A stretch of DNA of 64,000 nucleotides from Neisseria bacilliformis (GCF_014055025.1 NZ_CP059571.1:248001-312000); one strand, 5' to 3'; positions 1-10,496 are shown, counted from the first letter of the stretch. Notes: generated from the letters alone by a model not told the origin. Program-made: numbers and translations.

Positions 1-241
1 TGTCGAAGAGGCAGGGGGCGAGGCGGGCTTCGAGGGCGGCGAAGTCTGTTTCGTTCAGTGTGCCGTTTGCGAACAGTTGTCCGAGGGCGGTGAGGGCGGC
101 GGCAAGGACGGTGGCTTGTTCGTTGCGCCGCAAGAGGGGGGTGAGGTGTGCGGCGGCGCGGGCGGCTTCGGGGCTGCCGGGGGCGGCGCGGGTTTGTCCG
201 GCGGCGGCGGCTTGGGCGGCGCGGTCTTTGGTTTTTCCCAT
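1..241 (-). CDS. Hypothetical protein, partial (runs off left edge)
   Basis: Only the first 80 residues are visible because the gene reads leftward past the window edge. It starts at ATG 241-239, with an AAGGA ribosome-binding site a few bases upstream. The N terminus is polar and Ala-rich (MGKTKDRAAQAAAAGQ) and is followed by an Ala/Leu-rich, probably helical stretch. There is no signal peptide and I recognise no family. It lies about 90 bases downstream of the TPR-like gene on the same strand and may be co-transcribed with it. Confidence 0.55.
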   Translation of the reverse strand, partial: MGKTKDRAAQAAAAGQTRAAPGSPEAARAAAHLTPLLRRNEQATVLAAALTALGQLFANGTLNETDFAALEARLAPCLFD

Positions 242-331
242 TGTGTTCCTTGTTGTTGTGGCCGGGCGGGGGCTGCCGGTGTTTTGGGGTTCGGTTTTTT
301 GTTGTGTTTCGGCCGTGCCGAAGTTTTGTTT

Positions 332-898
332 TCAGACGGCCTTTAATGCTAATGCGCGCAGTGTTTGTGCGAGTTCGGAGGGGAAGGGGAGGTCGGTTTT
401 CCGGCTGCGTGCGATGTTGGCGAGGTGGCGGTTGAGGTGTTTTTCGAGGCGGCGGGTTTTGCCTAGGCGGATGCGGCAGCAGATTTTGATTTGTTCGAGG
501 TTGAGGTCGCGCCAGTGTTGGTTTTGTGCGGCAAATTGTCCGTATGGGAGGGTTTTTGCGGTTTGGAGGCTGAGGCGGTATTTGCCCGCTTCAAAGGCGG
601 CATAGGTGAGATGGGCGGCGGCGTAGGGGTCGGTCGGGTGCAGGGCGTGGGCTTTTTTGAAACGGCGCAGGGCTTTTTTGAGGTGTTTGTGTTTGCGGGT
701 TTGGCCGTAGAGGAGGTAGTGGGCATAACCGGCAAGGTAGTGTGCGCGGCGGCAGTCGGGCAGGGTGAGGGCGCGGCGCAGGAGTTTGCGCTGTGTTTTG
801 CCGGTGGTGAGTTCGGCAACTTCGAGTATCAGGGCAGGATTGCGGGTGTTGAGGACGCGGCAGGGGCGGTCGAGGTAGTCGAGGGGATTTTTTTCCAT
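332..898 (-). CDS. TPR-like helical repeat protein, function unknown
   Basis: This is a 188-residue basic protein without a signal peptide. The middle (about residues 35-130) looks like degenerate tetratricopeptide helices: an ALTLP-type turn, then YLAGYAHYLLYG, then ALRRFKKAHALHPTDPYAAA and FEAGKYRLSLQTA. TPR folds usually mediate protein-protein contacts, so a scaffold role is possible, but no partner is evident. The last codons, Ala-Val-stop, are formed by an AGGCCGTCTGAA uptake sequence, which therefore supplies the stop codon. It follows the Sel1-repeat gene on the same strand, separated by a DUS hairpin. Confidence 0.7.
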   Translation of the reverse strand: MEKNPLDYLDRPCRVLNTRNPALILEVAELTTGKTQRKLLRRALTLPDCRRAHYLAGYAHYLLYGQTRKHKHLKKALRRFKKAHALHPTDPYAAAHLTYAAFEAGKYRLSLQTAKTLPYGQFAAQNQHWRDLNLEQIKICCRIRLGKTRRLEKHLNRHLANIARSRKTDLPFPSELAQTLRALALKAV

Positions 899-996
899 GT
901 TGGCGCCGTTTGCGGATTGGGTTGTTCAGGCGGGTATGGGTTGGCTGCGTCGGTGGCTGCGCTGGGGCGGTGTTTTGGCTGCGCGGAAGCTGGGTT

Positions 997-1039
997 TTCA
1001 GACGGCCTGTTGTGCGGTGCGGGCGGGAGGCCGTCTGAA
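997..1039 (-). terminator. Inverted DUS pair, likely terminator of the Sel1-repeat gene
   Basis: TTCAGACGGCCT at 997-1008 pairs with AGGCCGTCTGAA at 1028-1039. The hairpin lies just past the Sel1 gene stop. Inverted DUS pairs are established terminators in Neisseria. Confidence 0.65.
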
Positions 1040-1048
1040 AAAGGGGCG

Positions 1049-2473
1049 TCAGTTGGTTTGCGCCTGCCATTGTTCGAGCATTTTGCGCAATTCTTCGGGG
1101 TGGTCGTGGCCGTTGTCGATGGCGGTTTGCAGCCATTTGCAGGCGACTTGGGTGTCTTGGGGGACGCCGGTGCCGGTGTAGCTGAGGCAGGCGAGGTTGT
1201 ATTGGGCGGTGGTGTCGCCCTGCATGGCGGCCTGGGTGAACCAGCGGGCGGCTTGTTTGGGGTCGGCTTCGACGCCTTCGCCGTTGTAGTACATCATGCC
1301 GAGGTTGGTTTGGGCTTTGGGGTGGCCGTTGCGGGCAGCCATGGAGTAGTAGGCGAACGCGCTTTCAAAGTCTTGGGCGACGCCGATGCCGTAGTGCAGG
1401 GCGAAGCCGGATTGGTAGTTGCGTTCGAGGCTTTGTTGGAATTCGAGGGTTTCGCGGTTGTAGGCGGGGTTGTCGGCGTGGCTGCGGGAGTCGAGCATCA
1501 GCAGCCGCTGCATGGCGACGAGGCTGCCGTATTTGACGGCGTGTTCGTAGTATTGGCGGGCTTTTTCGATGTCGGCCTGGATGCCGAGGCCGTATTGGCG
1601 GATGTCGCCCAAAAGGCAGAGGGCTTCGGGGTGGTTGTGGCGGGCGGCTTTGGCGGCGAAGAGGGCGGCTTTTTTGTAGTCGCGCACGAGGTGCTCGCCG
1701 GTGAGGTATTGTTTGGCGAGGAAGGCGCAGGCGTTGTCGTCTTCTTGGCGGACGGCTTTGTTGAGCCATTTGATGCCTTCGGCGGGGTCGGCGGGGAGGT
1801 GTTTGCCTTCGAGCAGGAGTTTGCCGAGCTCGGCTTGGGCGGCGGGGATGTCGGCTTGGGCGGCGATGCGCAGGTGGTAGAGTGCCTGGGTGTGGTTTTT
1901 GGGCACGCCCTGGCCGTAGAGGAATTGGTTGGCGAGCTGCCAGTGGGCGGAGACGATGCCTTGGGCGGCGGCCTGCTGGTAGAGGGCGTGGGCGGCGGGG
2001 AGGTTGGGGGCGGTGCTGTGCTGGTAGTGGCGGGCGAGGCAGATTTGCGCCTGGGGGTGGTGTTTGGCGGCGGCCTGGCGGGCCCAGTAGACGGCGCGGT
2101 CGTCGTTTTTTTCGGCGTAGTAGTGCATGACGCGCACTTGGGCTTCGGTGTGGCCTTCTTCGGCGAGGGCGAGGTAGGCGGGGAGGACGGTTTCGATGCC
2201 GACGCCGTTGTCTTCGCGCAGGAGGGCGAGGTTGTAGCGGGCGGTGGTGTGGCCGGCTTCGGCGGCTTTGCGCAGCCAGTAGGTGGCTTGGACGCGGTTG
2301 GGGTCGGTGCCCATGCCGTACTGCATGCAGCCGCCGAGCTGGAATGCGGCTTCGGCGTGGCCGGCTTCGGCGGCGGCCTCTAAGAGGGGGAGGGCGGCGG
2401 CGTAGTCGGGCGGCATGGCGGTGAGGTGCTGGCGTGCCTGTTGGAAGAGTGTTTCGGCGTTTTCGGTCGTCAT
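1049..2473 (-). CDS. Sel1-like repeat (SLR/TPR) protein
   Basis: This 474-residue protein is made almost entirely of Sel1-like repeats of about 36 residues. They show the usual A-x-x-x-L-G-x-x-x-x-x-G-x-G-V-x-x-D and A-x-x-W-x-x-x-A-A motifs, for example LGGCMQYGMGTDPNR, LGMMYYNGEGVEADPKQA and ARWFTQAAMQGDTTAQYNLA. Sel1 proteins are alpha/alpha solenoids that act as adaptors, often in envelope or stress responses. No signal peptide is visible, so a cytoplasmic place is likely. The start is ATG 2473. The partner is unknown. Confidence 0.85.
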   Translation of the reverse strand: MTTENAETLFQQARQHLTAMPPDYAAALPLLEAAAEAGHAEAAFQLGGCMQYGMGTDPNRVQATYWLRKAAEAGHTTARYNLALLREDNGVGIETVLPAYLALAEEGHTEAQVRVMHYYAEKNDDRAVYWARQAAAKHHPQAQICLARHYQHSTAPNLPAAHALYQQAAAQGIVSAHWQLANQFLYGQGVPKNHTQALYHLRIAAQADIPAAQAELGKLLLEGKHLPADPAEGIKWLNKAVRQEDDNACAFLAKQYLTGEHLVRDYKKAALFAAKAARHNHPEALCLLGDIRQYGLGIQADIEKARQYYEHAVKYGSLVAMQRLLMLDSRSHADNPAYNRETLEFQQSLERNYQSGFALHYGIGVAQDFESAFAYYSMAARNGHPKAQTNLGMMYYNGEGVEADPKQAARWFTQAAMQGDTTAQYNLACLSYTGTGVPQDTQVACKWLQTAIDNGHDHPEELRKMLEQWQAQTN

Positions 2474-2656
2474 GGGCGGCGGTTTTTGTCGTTATCGGAC
2501 TTGTGCTTGTCGGGCACGGTCAAGTGGCGGATTTTAACGGATAAACGCCGTTTGTGCCATCAATAAACCGTTCGGCATATGCAAAAGGCCGTCTGAAAAA
2601 ACCCGAATGCCGCCTTGAACTGTATCTGTCGCGTGACGAAAAATTCTACTCAGTGT

Positions 2657-2986
2657 TTAATCAATGGCGGCACCTTCATCTCTGATGTATTTTCCCTTTG
2701 TAATCCAGTTATATGAAATATCTAGGACTTTAGAAAAACTGCTGCCGCTGCATGCGGCAAACAGCCTGGTGGCTTCGGGACGGAGCGGTTCGTGTTCCGT
2801 TTTTACGGCATACCAGTCTTGATCAGAGCAGTTGCGGGTAAGGATAAAATCTGCCCGATTACTTTTCCCGAAGGCATCTTCATCATCAATCGAAAGTTTC
2901 CAGCCGGGAATTTTGATGGTTGAAAAACTTATGCCGTTTCCATGTTCCCAACATCCATCGCATTGCCTGACATACCATTTGTTCAT
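2657..2986 (-). CDS. Imm53-like immunity protein, orphan of the maf locus
   Basis: The 110-residue product carries the motif WYVRQCDGCWEHGNGI followed by PGWKLSIDD. This matches the W-Y-x-x-Q-C-D-G-x-W-E-H-x-x-G-I signature I know for the Imm53 family of polymorphic-toxin immunity proteins (family assignment from memory). The open frame extends upstream to a TTG at 3118 inside the insertion-sequence end, but the family signature begins right after ATG 2986, so I chose that start; no strong ribosome site precedes it. No toxin partner adjoins it. An orphan immunity gene fits the known habit of maf islands to keep spare mafI genes. Confidence 0.65.
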   Translation of the reverse strand: MNKWYVRQCDGCWEHGNGISFSTIKIPGWKLSIDDEDAFGKSNRADFILTRNCSDQDWYAVKTEHEPLRPEATRLFAACSGSSFSKVLDISYNWITKGKYIRDEGAAID

Positions 2987-3102
2987 TGCGCCGAGATAAT
3001 CAAATCCGCCCTGTTTCTTTACGGACAGCCCGAGCCACCCCGCAGCCGCGTGCAATAGGCAAAACAGATTGTTTCCGCCTATCCCGCAGGCCGAATAAAA
3101 AA

Positions 3103-3848
3103 GGAGCTTAGGAAGCAAAAATCATTTCAAAGGATCTTTTCGCAACATTTTCAGCAGCACTTTGTACAAATCATCATGCCTGTGATTAAAGCGGAATTCG
3201 GTTTCTTTCAAGTGCAGGTAAAACGTATGTCGTGCTACGCCGTGAAATTGTATCAGACGGTGTTTTGCATCACTCCAAAACGACTCGATACCGTTGATAT
3301 GCCGCGCTCCGCGGGCAAATTCATTCTGCCCGTGACGCACCCTGAAATGCTTTGCAAAACCCATATCAACCAAGCCGTGATAACCACGCCGGCCATCAGT
3401 ATTGATGACACTCCCAACAGAAATGTGCCCGCGTATTACCTTTTGCAGTGTGGCTTTGGACGCATCAGGAACGATTTCCGTATAGACCTTGCCGCCCCGT
3501 TTGAGTACGCCGGAAACGATGGTTTTGCCACCGGCACCGCGCCCGCGTTTACCACGGATGCGCTTTGCGCCAAAGTAAGATCCGTCAAGTTCCACAACGC
3601 CGTCAAAAGGGGTTTGCCGCTCGCTTTCGACAGCCAAACGCCGGCGCAATTTCAGAAAGGGCGTGTTGATGCTTCGGACGCTGATACCGGTTAGCCCGGC
3701 AGTATCGGAGGCGGTCAAATCCAAAGCAAACAGCCGCAGGATTTGACGAAATTGCGGTTCGGAAATTTTGCTGAACTTTTGATACTTGTTTTTTAATTTC
3801 ATTTCAGAAGCTTATCACTGTTTTTGGTGATTTTGCTTCCTAAACCCC
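3103..3848 (-). mobile_element. IS1595-family (IS1016-like) insertion sequence
   Basis: Imperfect terminal inverted repeats of about 18 bp enclose one transposase gene. The left end at 3103-3120 and the reverse of the right end at 3831-3848 share TTAGGAAGCAAAA and differ at two of 18 positions. No clear 8-bp target duplication flanks the ends, so either my boundaries are slightly off or the locus rearranged after insertion. The right end lies inside the reading frame of the maf immunity candidate. Confidence 0.75.
3122..3802 (-). CDS. IS1595-family transposase (IS1016-like)
   Basis: This 226-residue transposase has the ISXO2-like DDE-type core. The acidic and polar residues expected for the family's D-D-N-K/H arrangement are present in VELDGSYFGAK, INTDGRRGY and HINGIESFWSDAKHR. 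The N-terminal part resembles a zinc-less helical DNA-binding region (ISEPQFRQILRLFALDLTASDTA contains the helix-turn-helix-like segment). Full length with no stop or frameshift suggests the element could still be active. Start ATG 3802. Confidence 0.9.
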   Translation of the reverse strand: MKLKNKYQKFSKISEPQFRQILRLFALDLTASDTAGLTGISVRSINTPFLKLRRRLAVESERQTPFDGVVELDGSYFGAKRIRGKRGRGAGGKTIVSGVLKRGGKVYTEIVPDASKATLQKVIRGHISVGSVINTDGRRGYHGLVDMGFAKHFRVRHGQNEFARGARHINGIESFWSDAKHRLIQFHGVARHTFYLHLKETEFRFNHRHDDLYKVLLKMLRKDPLK

Positions 3849-4203
3849 TTATTTTTATATAAGGATCTGAATTAATCTCTATAAAACGTTCATGATTAAT
3901 GATCCTGCTAAGGAGTTCAATTATCATTAATTTATATATTGAATCTGTATAGCTATCAGATTGTAAATAATATATTTTTTTTATATTTACTTTTTTTCTT
4001 GTATTTTTTTGCATATGAATAACTCCTTCATATACCTGTTTTTTAATATTATTTTTAGTAATGGAAGGATTGGTGCTATTTAAATCCAAAGGTAGGAATT
4101 CTATCTCGCACGGTTTATCAGATAAAGCCAATGCTAAATAATTATCTGAATTTCCAGTGTTTCTTATGGCGATATACTTAATACCATCATGTAAAAAAAT
4201 CAT
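3799..4203 (-). CDS. Putative MafB immunity protein (MafI), 3' end replaced by IS sequence
   Basis: The gene starts at ATG 4203, which overlaps the mafB stop as ATGA, the same coupling seen between mafA and mafB; an ATG five codons upstream is also possible. The 134-residue product is AT-rich in codon use, Lys/Ile/Asn-rich and lacks a signal peptide, as expected for a cytoplasmic immunity protein. It shows no family I recognise. From about the codon at 3843 onward the frame reads into the insertion-sequence end, so the last dozen or so residues (GSKITKNSDKLLK) are not native. The protein is probably truncated and may not protect. Confidence 0.6.
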   Translation of the reverse strand: MIFLHDGIKYIAIRNTGNSDNYLALALSDKPCEIEFLPLDLNSTNPSITKNNIKKQVYEGVIHMQKNTRKKVNIKKIYYLQSDSYTDSIYKLMIIELLSRIINHERFIEINSDPYIKIRGLGSKITKNSDKLLK

Positions 4204-5657
4204 TTTTTTCCTTCCCATGGATTACCCGTCCATTTTTTTTCTGCTGCTTCATGTGCAGCAGAATATCCAGAGTCATGTTTTTTCTCATACCATCTCTCCG
4301 CAATTTCATGTTTCATCCAAGTAGTATCTTCTTTAGTAAAGTTACCTTGTTCCAATCTCTTCCAGGCTTGTGCTTGATTAATATCACTATCAAATCTTGC
4401 TCTAATAGGAGGGATTCCATAGTCTACATATTTATCCAATAAATGCTCATTATAAAATACATGATCCTTTATTTTTTGAATGTTTTGCACTTTATATCCC
4501 GTGTTTTTTGCAATGTCATAGATATCTTTTGTATTGTTTCTAATTTCTTCATATAACTCATCGGCAGATGAGGAGTTACTACCTCCTCCTGTTTGTTTGT
4601 ATCTATCATTATTTTCTTGTTCCCATCTCCCCTTTGCCGCATCAGCAAAATCACTACTTGCCGGTTTTTTCGTACTGAATCCGTATTTGGCCGCGTTGCG
4701 CAGGGCGAAACTTTCGGCGGCCGCGTCAAATACTTCGGCAATATTCGGATATTCCCGTGCCAGCTGCCGCGCCTTCGCATAGCCGCTTTGGGCGGCAAAG
4801 GCGGCATCGGCATAATTTTCAACGGCATGCAGGGCGGATTCGCGCGGCAGGCGGGAAAGCCCTTCATTGATATACTGGTCGGCTGCGCCTGCGGCGATTT
4901 CTTTGCCTTTGCCGACAAAGGCGGGAAGCCCCAATCCTTCAAATCCGGTGGCGAAGAAGTTGGTAATGCCCGCCCCGATCATGCCGCGCACAAGCTCTCC
5001 TGCATTACCCGCCATATTCAGCTTGGGATTGACCGGCACCATCAGTTCGTGGTTTTCCCGCATTCTGCGCATGTAATTGTCTGTTGCGCTGCGGTTGGCT
5101 TCCTGCCAGCGTTCGGAGAACGGGCGTTCGTCGATGGCGGGCGGCCTGATGCGGGTAATCGAGCCTTTCACATGGTAGCTGTAAATATCGCGCGCGCCTT
5201 TGGGCTTGGGATAGCCGCCGCCCTGCGGGCCGTCGTAGCCGTCGGCGGGGTGGACTTCCGAGCCTGTCCATTCGATGCGGTAAACGCCGAAGCCGTCGCT
5301 GAGGTCGGGCGCATCTTGGAATTTGCTGCGGCTGTCGTGCTGGTGAAAAGGCGCGTGTTCTTCATATCCGTGGTTGGAAAACCGGGTTTCGTAATGGACG
5401 ACGCCTTCATACTGGGCTCTGCCAACATTTAAGGCCGAATGGTATGCGGGGGTTAATGTGTTGAGGCGGTTTTTGACGCTGCCGCGCGCACTGCCGAACA
5501 GATGGTATTTGCCGCCCGGCTCAAAGTCGCGGGCTTTGATGTCCTGTTGCAGCCGCATCATGTCTGCCAGCGGATCGGCTAAGGCACCGGGCAGGATACC
5601 GAGAAAAAGGGTGGCGGCAATCAGCAGTGTTTGCAGTTTGTACAGGACTTGTTTCAT
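4200..5657 (-). CDS. mafB: MafB polymorphic toxin
   Basis: The 485-residue protein has a signal peptide ending near [10 protein letters not shown] and the MafB N-terminal domain (DUF1020), recognisable from [31 protein letters not shown] and [18 protein letters not shown]. MafB proteins are secreted neisserial toxins used in competition. The variable C-terminal toxin begins near residue 355 after a GGGSNSSSA linker. It has [41 protein letters not shown] and AAHEAAEKK, and I could not name its family. Base composition drops sharply from GC-rich to AT-rich at that junction, the usual sign of a swapped toxin tip. It overlaps mafA by ATGA upstream and the immunity candidate by ATGA downstream. 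Confidence 0.88.
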   Translation of the reverse strand: MKQVLYKLQTLLIAATLFLGILPGALADPLADMMRLQQDIKARDFEPGGKYHLFGSARGSVKNRLNTLTPAYHSALNVGRAQYEGVVHYETRFSNHGYEEHAPFHQHDSRSKFQDAPDLSDGFGVYRIEWTGSEVHPADGYDGPQGGGYPKPKGARDIYSYHVKGSITRIRPPAIDERPFSERWQEANRSATDNYMRRMRENHELMVPVNPKLNMAGNAGELVRGMIGAGITNFFATGFEGLGLPAFVGKGKEIAAGAADQYINEGLSRLPRESALHAVENYADAAFAAQSGYAKARQLAREYPNIAEVFDAAAESFALRNAAKYGFSTKKPASSDFADAAKGRWEQENNDRYKQTGGGSNSSSADELYEEIRNNTKDIYDIAKNTGYKVQNIQKIKDHVFYNEHLLDKYVDYGIPPIRARFDSDINQAQAWKRLEQGNFTKEDTTWMKHEIAERWYEKKHDSGYSAAHEAAEKKWTGNPWEGKK

Positions 5658-6628
5658 TTTTTATTCCCCTGTGCGTTTCTGCGCCGGTTGATGATGTCGT
5701 TGCCGACGGGCGTTTCGTTTTCTTCTTGTGCATTTTTGCCGCGTTCAAAGCCGCCGTATTCTTTTTCAGACGGCCTTTGTATTTCGCCGCCGTAAGGGCG
5801 GATGCCGGCAAAACCGATCATCAGGCCGTCGGCAGGTTTAACGGTTTTGACGGTTTTGAACGGACCTGTCCACAGGGCGTAGTTTTCGCGGTATTCGCTT
5901 TCGTAGGAGCTGGTTGTCGGGGCAATCAGCAGTTTTCTGCTGTTGCGGTCAACGGCGAAATATTCGAGTTTGGTTTGCGCTTTGAGGCTTTCGGCGTTGT
6001 AGAGGTGCAGTTCGGTGCGGCTGCGGATGGTGCCGAAGACATCGACGGTAACGAATACGTCGGTATCGGCGTAGGCACTCGGAACAATTTCCACGCCGCG
6101 CAGATAGAAGACGGTTTGGATCAGGTTGTCGAGAAAGGCGGTATCGCGCGGGTTGGCGGTGAGGGTTTCGTTGCGGTATTCGCCGAGGCCGTTGACGGCA
6201 ATGCCTGCCGAACGGCTGTTGCCGATGCCGCGTGTTTGGCTGCGCGAGCTTGCGGGAGCGTTGAGGACGGAGACGGCATCCGTCTGCCCGGTGAGGCCGG
6301 AAGATGCGGTGGTGGTGGAAGTGCGGACGGTGGGGTAGGCGTAGTCGCTGATGTTTTCGGGAGCGGCGGTGTATTCTCCGCGTATCAGCGCACTGAGGGA
6401 ATAGCGTCCGCCGCTGATTGTGCCCGAACCCTGATCGCCCATGACGGAAATATAGATGGCGGCTTTGCGTCCCTGCAAGGCGGACAGATCCATGTTTTTC
6501 ACTGCCGCACGTGCGGAGGCGGCGACGAGTTCCTGCTCGACGGCAAACCGTTTGCCGCCGCCGTGGGCGGGAATGCCGGTAAGCGTGCCGCAGGCAGAAA
6601 GTAGCAGGGCGAGGGCGGCTGCAAACAA
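5654..6628 (-). CDS. mafA: MafA lipoprotein (maf island), start codon uncertain
   Basis: MafA is the outer-membrane lipoprotein encoded ahead of mafB in neisserial maf islands. The lipobox LLSACG is followed by [60 protein letters not shown] and [19 protein letters not shown], all typical of the family, and the length of about 324 residues is normal. No ATG lies in frame. The expected first codon position (6643-6641) reads ATA, so translation must begin at ATA or at TTG 6628, and neither has a good ribosome site. A DUS inside the 3' part is translated as RPSEK. The gene overlaps mafB by 4 bases. Confidence 0.88.
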   Translation of the reverse strand: MFAAALALLLSACGTLTGIPAHGGGKRFAVEQELVAASARAAVKNMDLSALQGRKAAIYISVMGDQGSGTISGGRYSLSALIRGEYTAAPENISDYAYPTVRTSTTTASSGLTGQTDAVSVLNAPASSRSQTRGIGNSRSAGIAVNGLGEYRNETLTANPRDTAFLDNLIQTVFYLRGVEIVPSAYADTDVFVTVDVFGTIRSRTELHLYNAESLKAQTKLEYFAVDRNSRKLLIAPTTSSYESEYRENYALWTGPFKTVKTVKPADGLMIGFAGIRPYGGEIQRPSEKEYGGFERGKNAQEENETPVGNDIINRRRNAQGNKK

Positions 6629-6744
6629 GAAATTAAAGCGTATATTTTTTTTGTTTTATTTGGTTGATTATTGGTTAAAAATTGTTTTCCCTTTCAGGGC
6701 GGCGAATTTTATCTTATGACCGATGGGTTGACAAATAATAAGAG

Positions 6745-6785
6745 AGGCCGTCTGAAAACCAGTTTTACCGGTTTTCAGACGGCCT
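6745..6785 (-). terminator. Inverted DUS pair downstream of kdsA
   Basis: AGGCCGTCTGAA (6745-6756) and TTCAGACGGCCT (6774-6785) form a long stem just past the kdsA stop. It also separates kdsA from the maf operon that starts downstream. Confidence 0.75.
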
Positions 6786-6808
6786 TTTGCGTGGTTTTTG
6801 CCTCGTGT

Positions 6809-8510
<1,702 letters not shown>

Positions 8511-8592
8511 TTGCTTGTCCTTTATATGCGTTTGGTTGGCCGGATAAAACGGGCGCGATTATAGCCGAGTTTGCACGGGCGCGTCGGCGGTT

Positions 8593-8620
8593 TTCAGACG
8601 GCCTTATTTTCAGACGGCCT
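8593..8620. repeat. Two same-orientation DUS copies between fabI and the peptide-binding protein gene
   Basis: TTCAGACGGCCT occurs at 8593-8604 and 8609-8620. Together with the two opposite-facing copies at 8669 and 8689, four DUS lie in about 110 bases. Confidence 0.9.
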
Positions 8621-8665
8621 CAAAAGACGGGCGGCAAAAGCGGTTAAAATGCCGCCTTCTTTTTA

Positions 8666-8705
8666 ATGAGGCCGTCTGAAAACCCATGAGGCCGTCTGAA
8701 AACCC
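8666..8705 (+). repeat. 20-bp perfect tandem repeat carrying DUS, forms two coupled mini-ORFs
   Basis: A 20-bp unit containing ATGAGGCCGTCTGAA is repeated exactly (8666-8685 and 8686-8705) immediately ahead of the peptide-binding protein start. The first ATG opens MRPSENP-stop, whose TGA overlaps the second ATG. The second opens MRPSENPP-stop, whose TGA overlaps the real start ATG at 8709. Whether either is translated is unknown. Confidence 0.8.
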
Positions 8706-8708
8706 GCC

Positions 8709-10496
8709 ATGAACGCCCTGCCTGCCTTTGCCGCCGCCCTTTTGTTTGCCGCCGCGCCCGCCTGCGCCGATTACGCGCTGGGCTTGGGGCAGAAGCCGCT
8801 GTATCCCGCCGGTTTCACCCATTTCGCCTACGCCGACCCCGCCGCGCCCAAGGGCGGCACCTTTGCCATGCCGCTGCCCGGCAGCTTCGACACGCTCAAC
8901 CCGTTCACGCTCAAAGGCACGCCCGAATCCGGCGTTTCCCTGCTCACGCTCGACACGCTGATGGCCGAAGGCGGCGACGACCCCTTCGCCATGTACGGCC
9001 TGATTGCCCGCGACGCCGCCGTCGCCCCCGACGGTCTTTCCGTAACCTTCACTCTCAACCCCGCCGCCCGCTTCCACAACGGCGACCCCGTGCTGGCCGC
9101 CGATGCCGCCGAATCCTTCCGCCTGCTCACCCGCGACGCCGCCGCCTCCCCGATGTGGAAACTGTATTGGGCGGATGTGGCTGCCGTGGAAACCCCCGCG
9201 CCGCGCACCCTGGTTTTCCGTTTCAAACGCAAAAACGCCGAACTGCCCCTCATCCTCGGCCAGCTCCCCGTGTTCTCGCGCAAAAGCTACCCGCAGGGGC
9301 TGGAAAAAGGCGGCGGCCAAGCCCCGATCGGCTCGGGCCCCTATCGTTTGGCCAAAACCGAATCCGGCCGCCTCGCCGTGTTCTCGCGCGACAAAAACTA
9401 CTGGGCGCAAAACCTGCCCGCGCGGCGCGGCATGTACAACTTCGACACCGTGCGCCTGCACTATGTGCGCGACAATGCCGTGCTGGCCGAAGGCGTGAAG
9501 GCCGGCCGCTACGACTTCTCGCAGGAAACCTCCGCCCGCGCCTGGGCGCGCGCCTACCCCGAGGCCGCCCTGCAAAAACGCGGCCTGGCCAAAGCCGAGC
9601 TGCCCCACAGCAACACCGCCGGCATGCAGGGCTTCGTGATGAACCAACGCCGCGCCGCCCTCGCCGACATCCGCGTGCGCCGCGCCCTCATCCTCAGCTT
9701 CGACTTTGAAAACGTCAACAGCCGCATGATGTACAACGCCTACCGCCGCAGCCCCAGCTTCTTCACCAACAGCCCGATGGCCGCCGCCGGCCTGCCCGAC
9801 GCCGCCGAAACCGCCCTGCTCGCCCCGCTGAAACAACACCTGCCCGAAGCAGTGTTCACCCAACCCGCCCCCGTTCCGCCCAAAAGCGACCCCGTCCTCG
9901 GCATCCGCCCCAACCTGATCGCCGCCCGCGCCCTGCTGCTGCAAGCGGGCTACCGCTACCGCAACGGCGTGCTTACCAACGCCAAAGGCGAGCCGCTGGT
10001 GTTGGAATTCCTCATCGGCAACAAACTCTTCGAGCGCGTCATCGCCAAATGGCAGCGCGACCTCGCCAAAATCGGCATCACCCTCAACGCCCGCACCGTC
10101 GATGCCTCCGTGTACCAAAAACGCCTCGACAACTTCGATTTCGACCTCACCACCGCCGTGTACGGCCAAAGCCAAAGCCCCGGCAACGAACAGGCCGGTT
10201 ATTTCTCCTGCGCCGCCGCCAAAACCCCCGGCAGCCGCAACCTCGCCGGCCTGTGCCATCCTGCCGTGGAAGCCCTGCTCCCCCGCTTCGGCCGCACCGC
10301 CGACCGCGCCGAACTCACCACCGCCGCCCGCGCCCTCGACCGCGTGCTGCGCCACCAGTACATCATCGTCCCCAACTGGTACACCGACCGCCACCGCGTC
10401 ATCCGCCGCGCCGCCCTCGGCGTTCCCGCCCGCCCGCCCAAGTATTACACCCCCGCCGCCTGGGCGTTGCAGACCTGGTGGGCAAAGGTAAAATAG
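8709..10496 (+). CDS. Extracellular solute-binding protein family 5 (YejA-like peptide binding)
   Basis: Family 5 binding proteins capture oligopeptides or other compounds in the periplasm for an ABC importer. The 595-residue protein has a signal peptide ending near APACA-DYALG. PLYPAGFTHFAYADPAAPKG and GSFDTLNPFTLKG are characteristic of the YejA branch, which serves a peptide/microcin C type importer. YFSCAAAKTPGSRNLAGLCH near residue 500 and the C-terminal NWYTDRHR also fit. No permease or ATPase genes adjoin, so the importer must be encoded elsewhere. The TAG stop overlaps the first base pairs of a DUS. Confidence 0.88.
   Translation: MNALPAFAAALLFAAAPACADYALGLGQKPLYPAGFTHFAYADPAAPKGGTFAMPLPGSFDTLNPFTLKGTPESGVSLLTLDTLMAEGGDDPFAMYGLIARDAAVAPDGLSVTFTLNPAARFHNGDPVLAADAAESFRLLTRDAAASPMWKLYWADVAAVETPAPRTLVFRFKRKNAELPLILGQLPVFSRKSYPQGLEKGGGQAPIGSGPYRLAKTESGRLAVFSRDKNYWAQNLPARRGMYNFDTVRLHYVRDNAVLAEGVKAGRYDFSQETSARAWARAYPEAALQKRGLAKAELPHSNTAGMQGFVMNQRRAALADIRVRRALILSFDFENVNSRMMYNAYRRSPSFFTNSPMAAAGLPDAAETALLAPLKQHLPEAVFTQPAPVPPKSDPVLGIRPNLIAARALLLQAGYRYRNGVLTNAKGEPLVLEFLIGNKLFERVIAKWQRDLAKIGITLNARTVDASVYQKRLDNFDFDLTTAVYGQSQSPGNEQAGYFSCAAAKTPGSRNLAGLCHPAVEALLPRFGRTADRAELTTAARALDRVLRHQYIIVPNWYTDRHRVIRRAALGVPARPPKYYTPAAWALQTWWAKVK

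Noticed and set aside
491-2383. 630-codon open frame on the plus strand
   Set aside because: It lies antisense to the TPR-like and Sel1-repeat genes and has the Gly/Val-rich composition of a GC-rich shadow frame. Similar long antisense frames at 8610-10541, 11931-13340, 16473-18176, 24352-26490 and opposite the adhesin were rejected for the same reason.
2986-3118. N-terminal extension of the Imm53-like protein to TTG 3118
   Set aside because: The first codons lie inside the IS terminal repeat and the extension has no family resemblance; the Imm53 signature starts right after ATG 2986.
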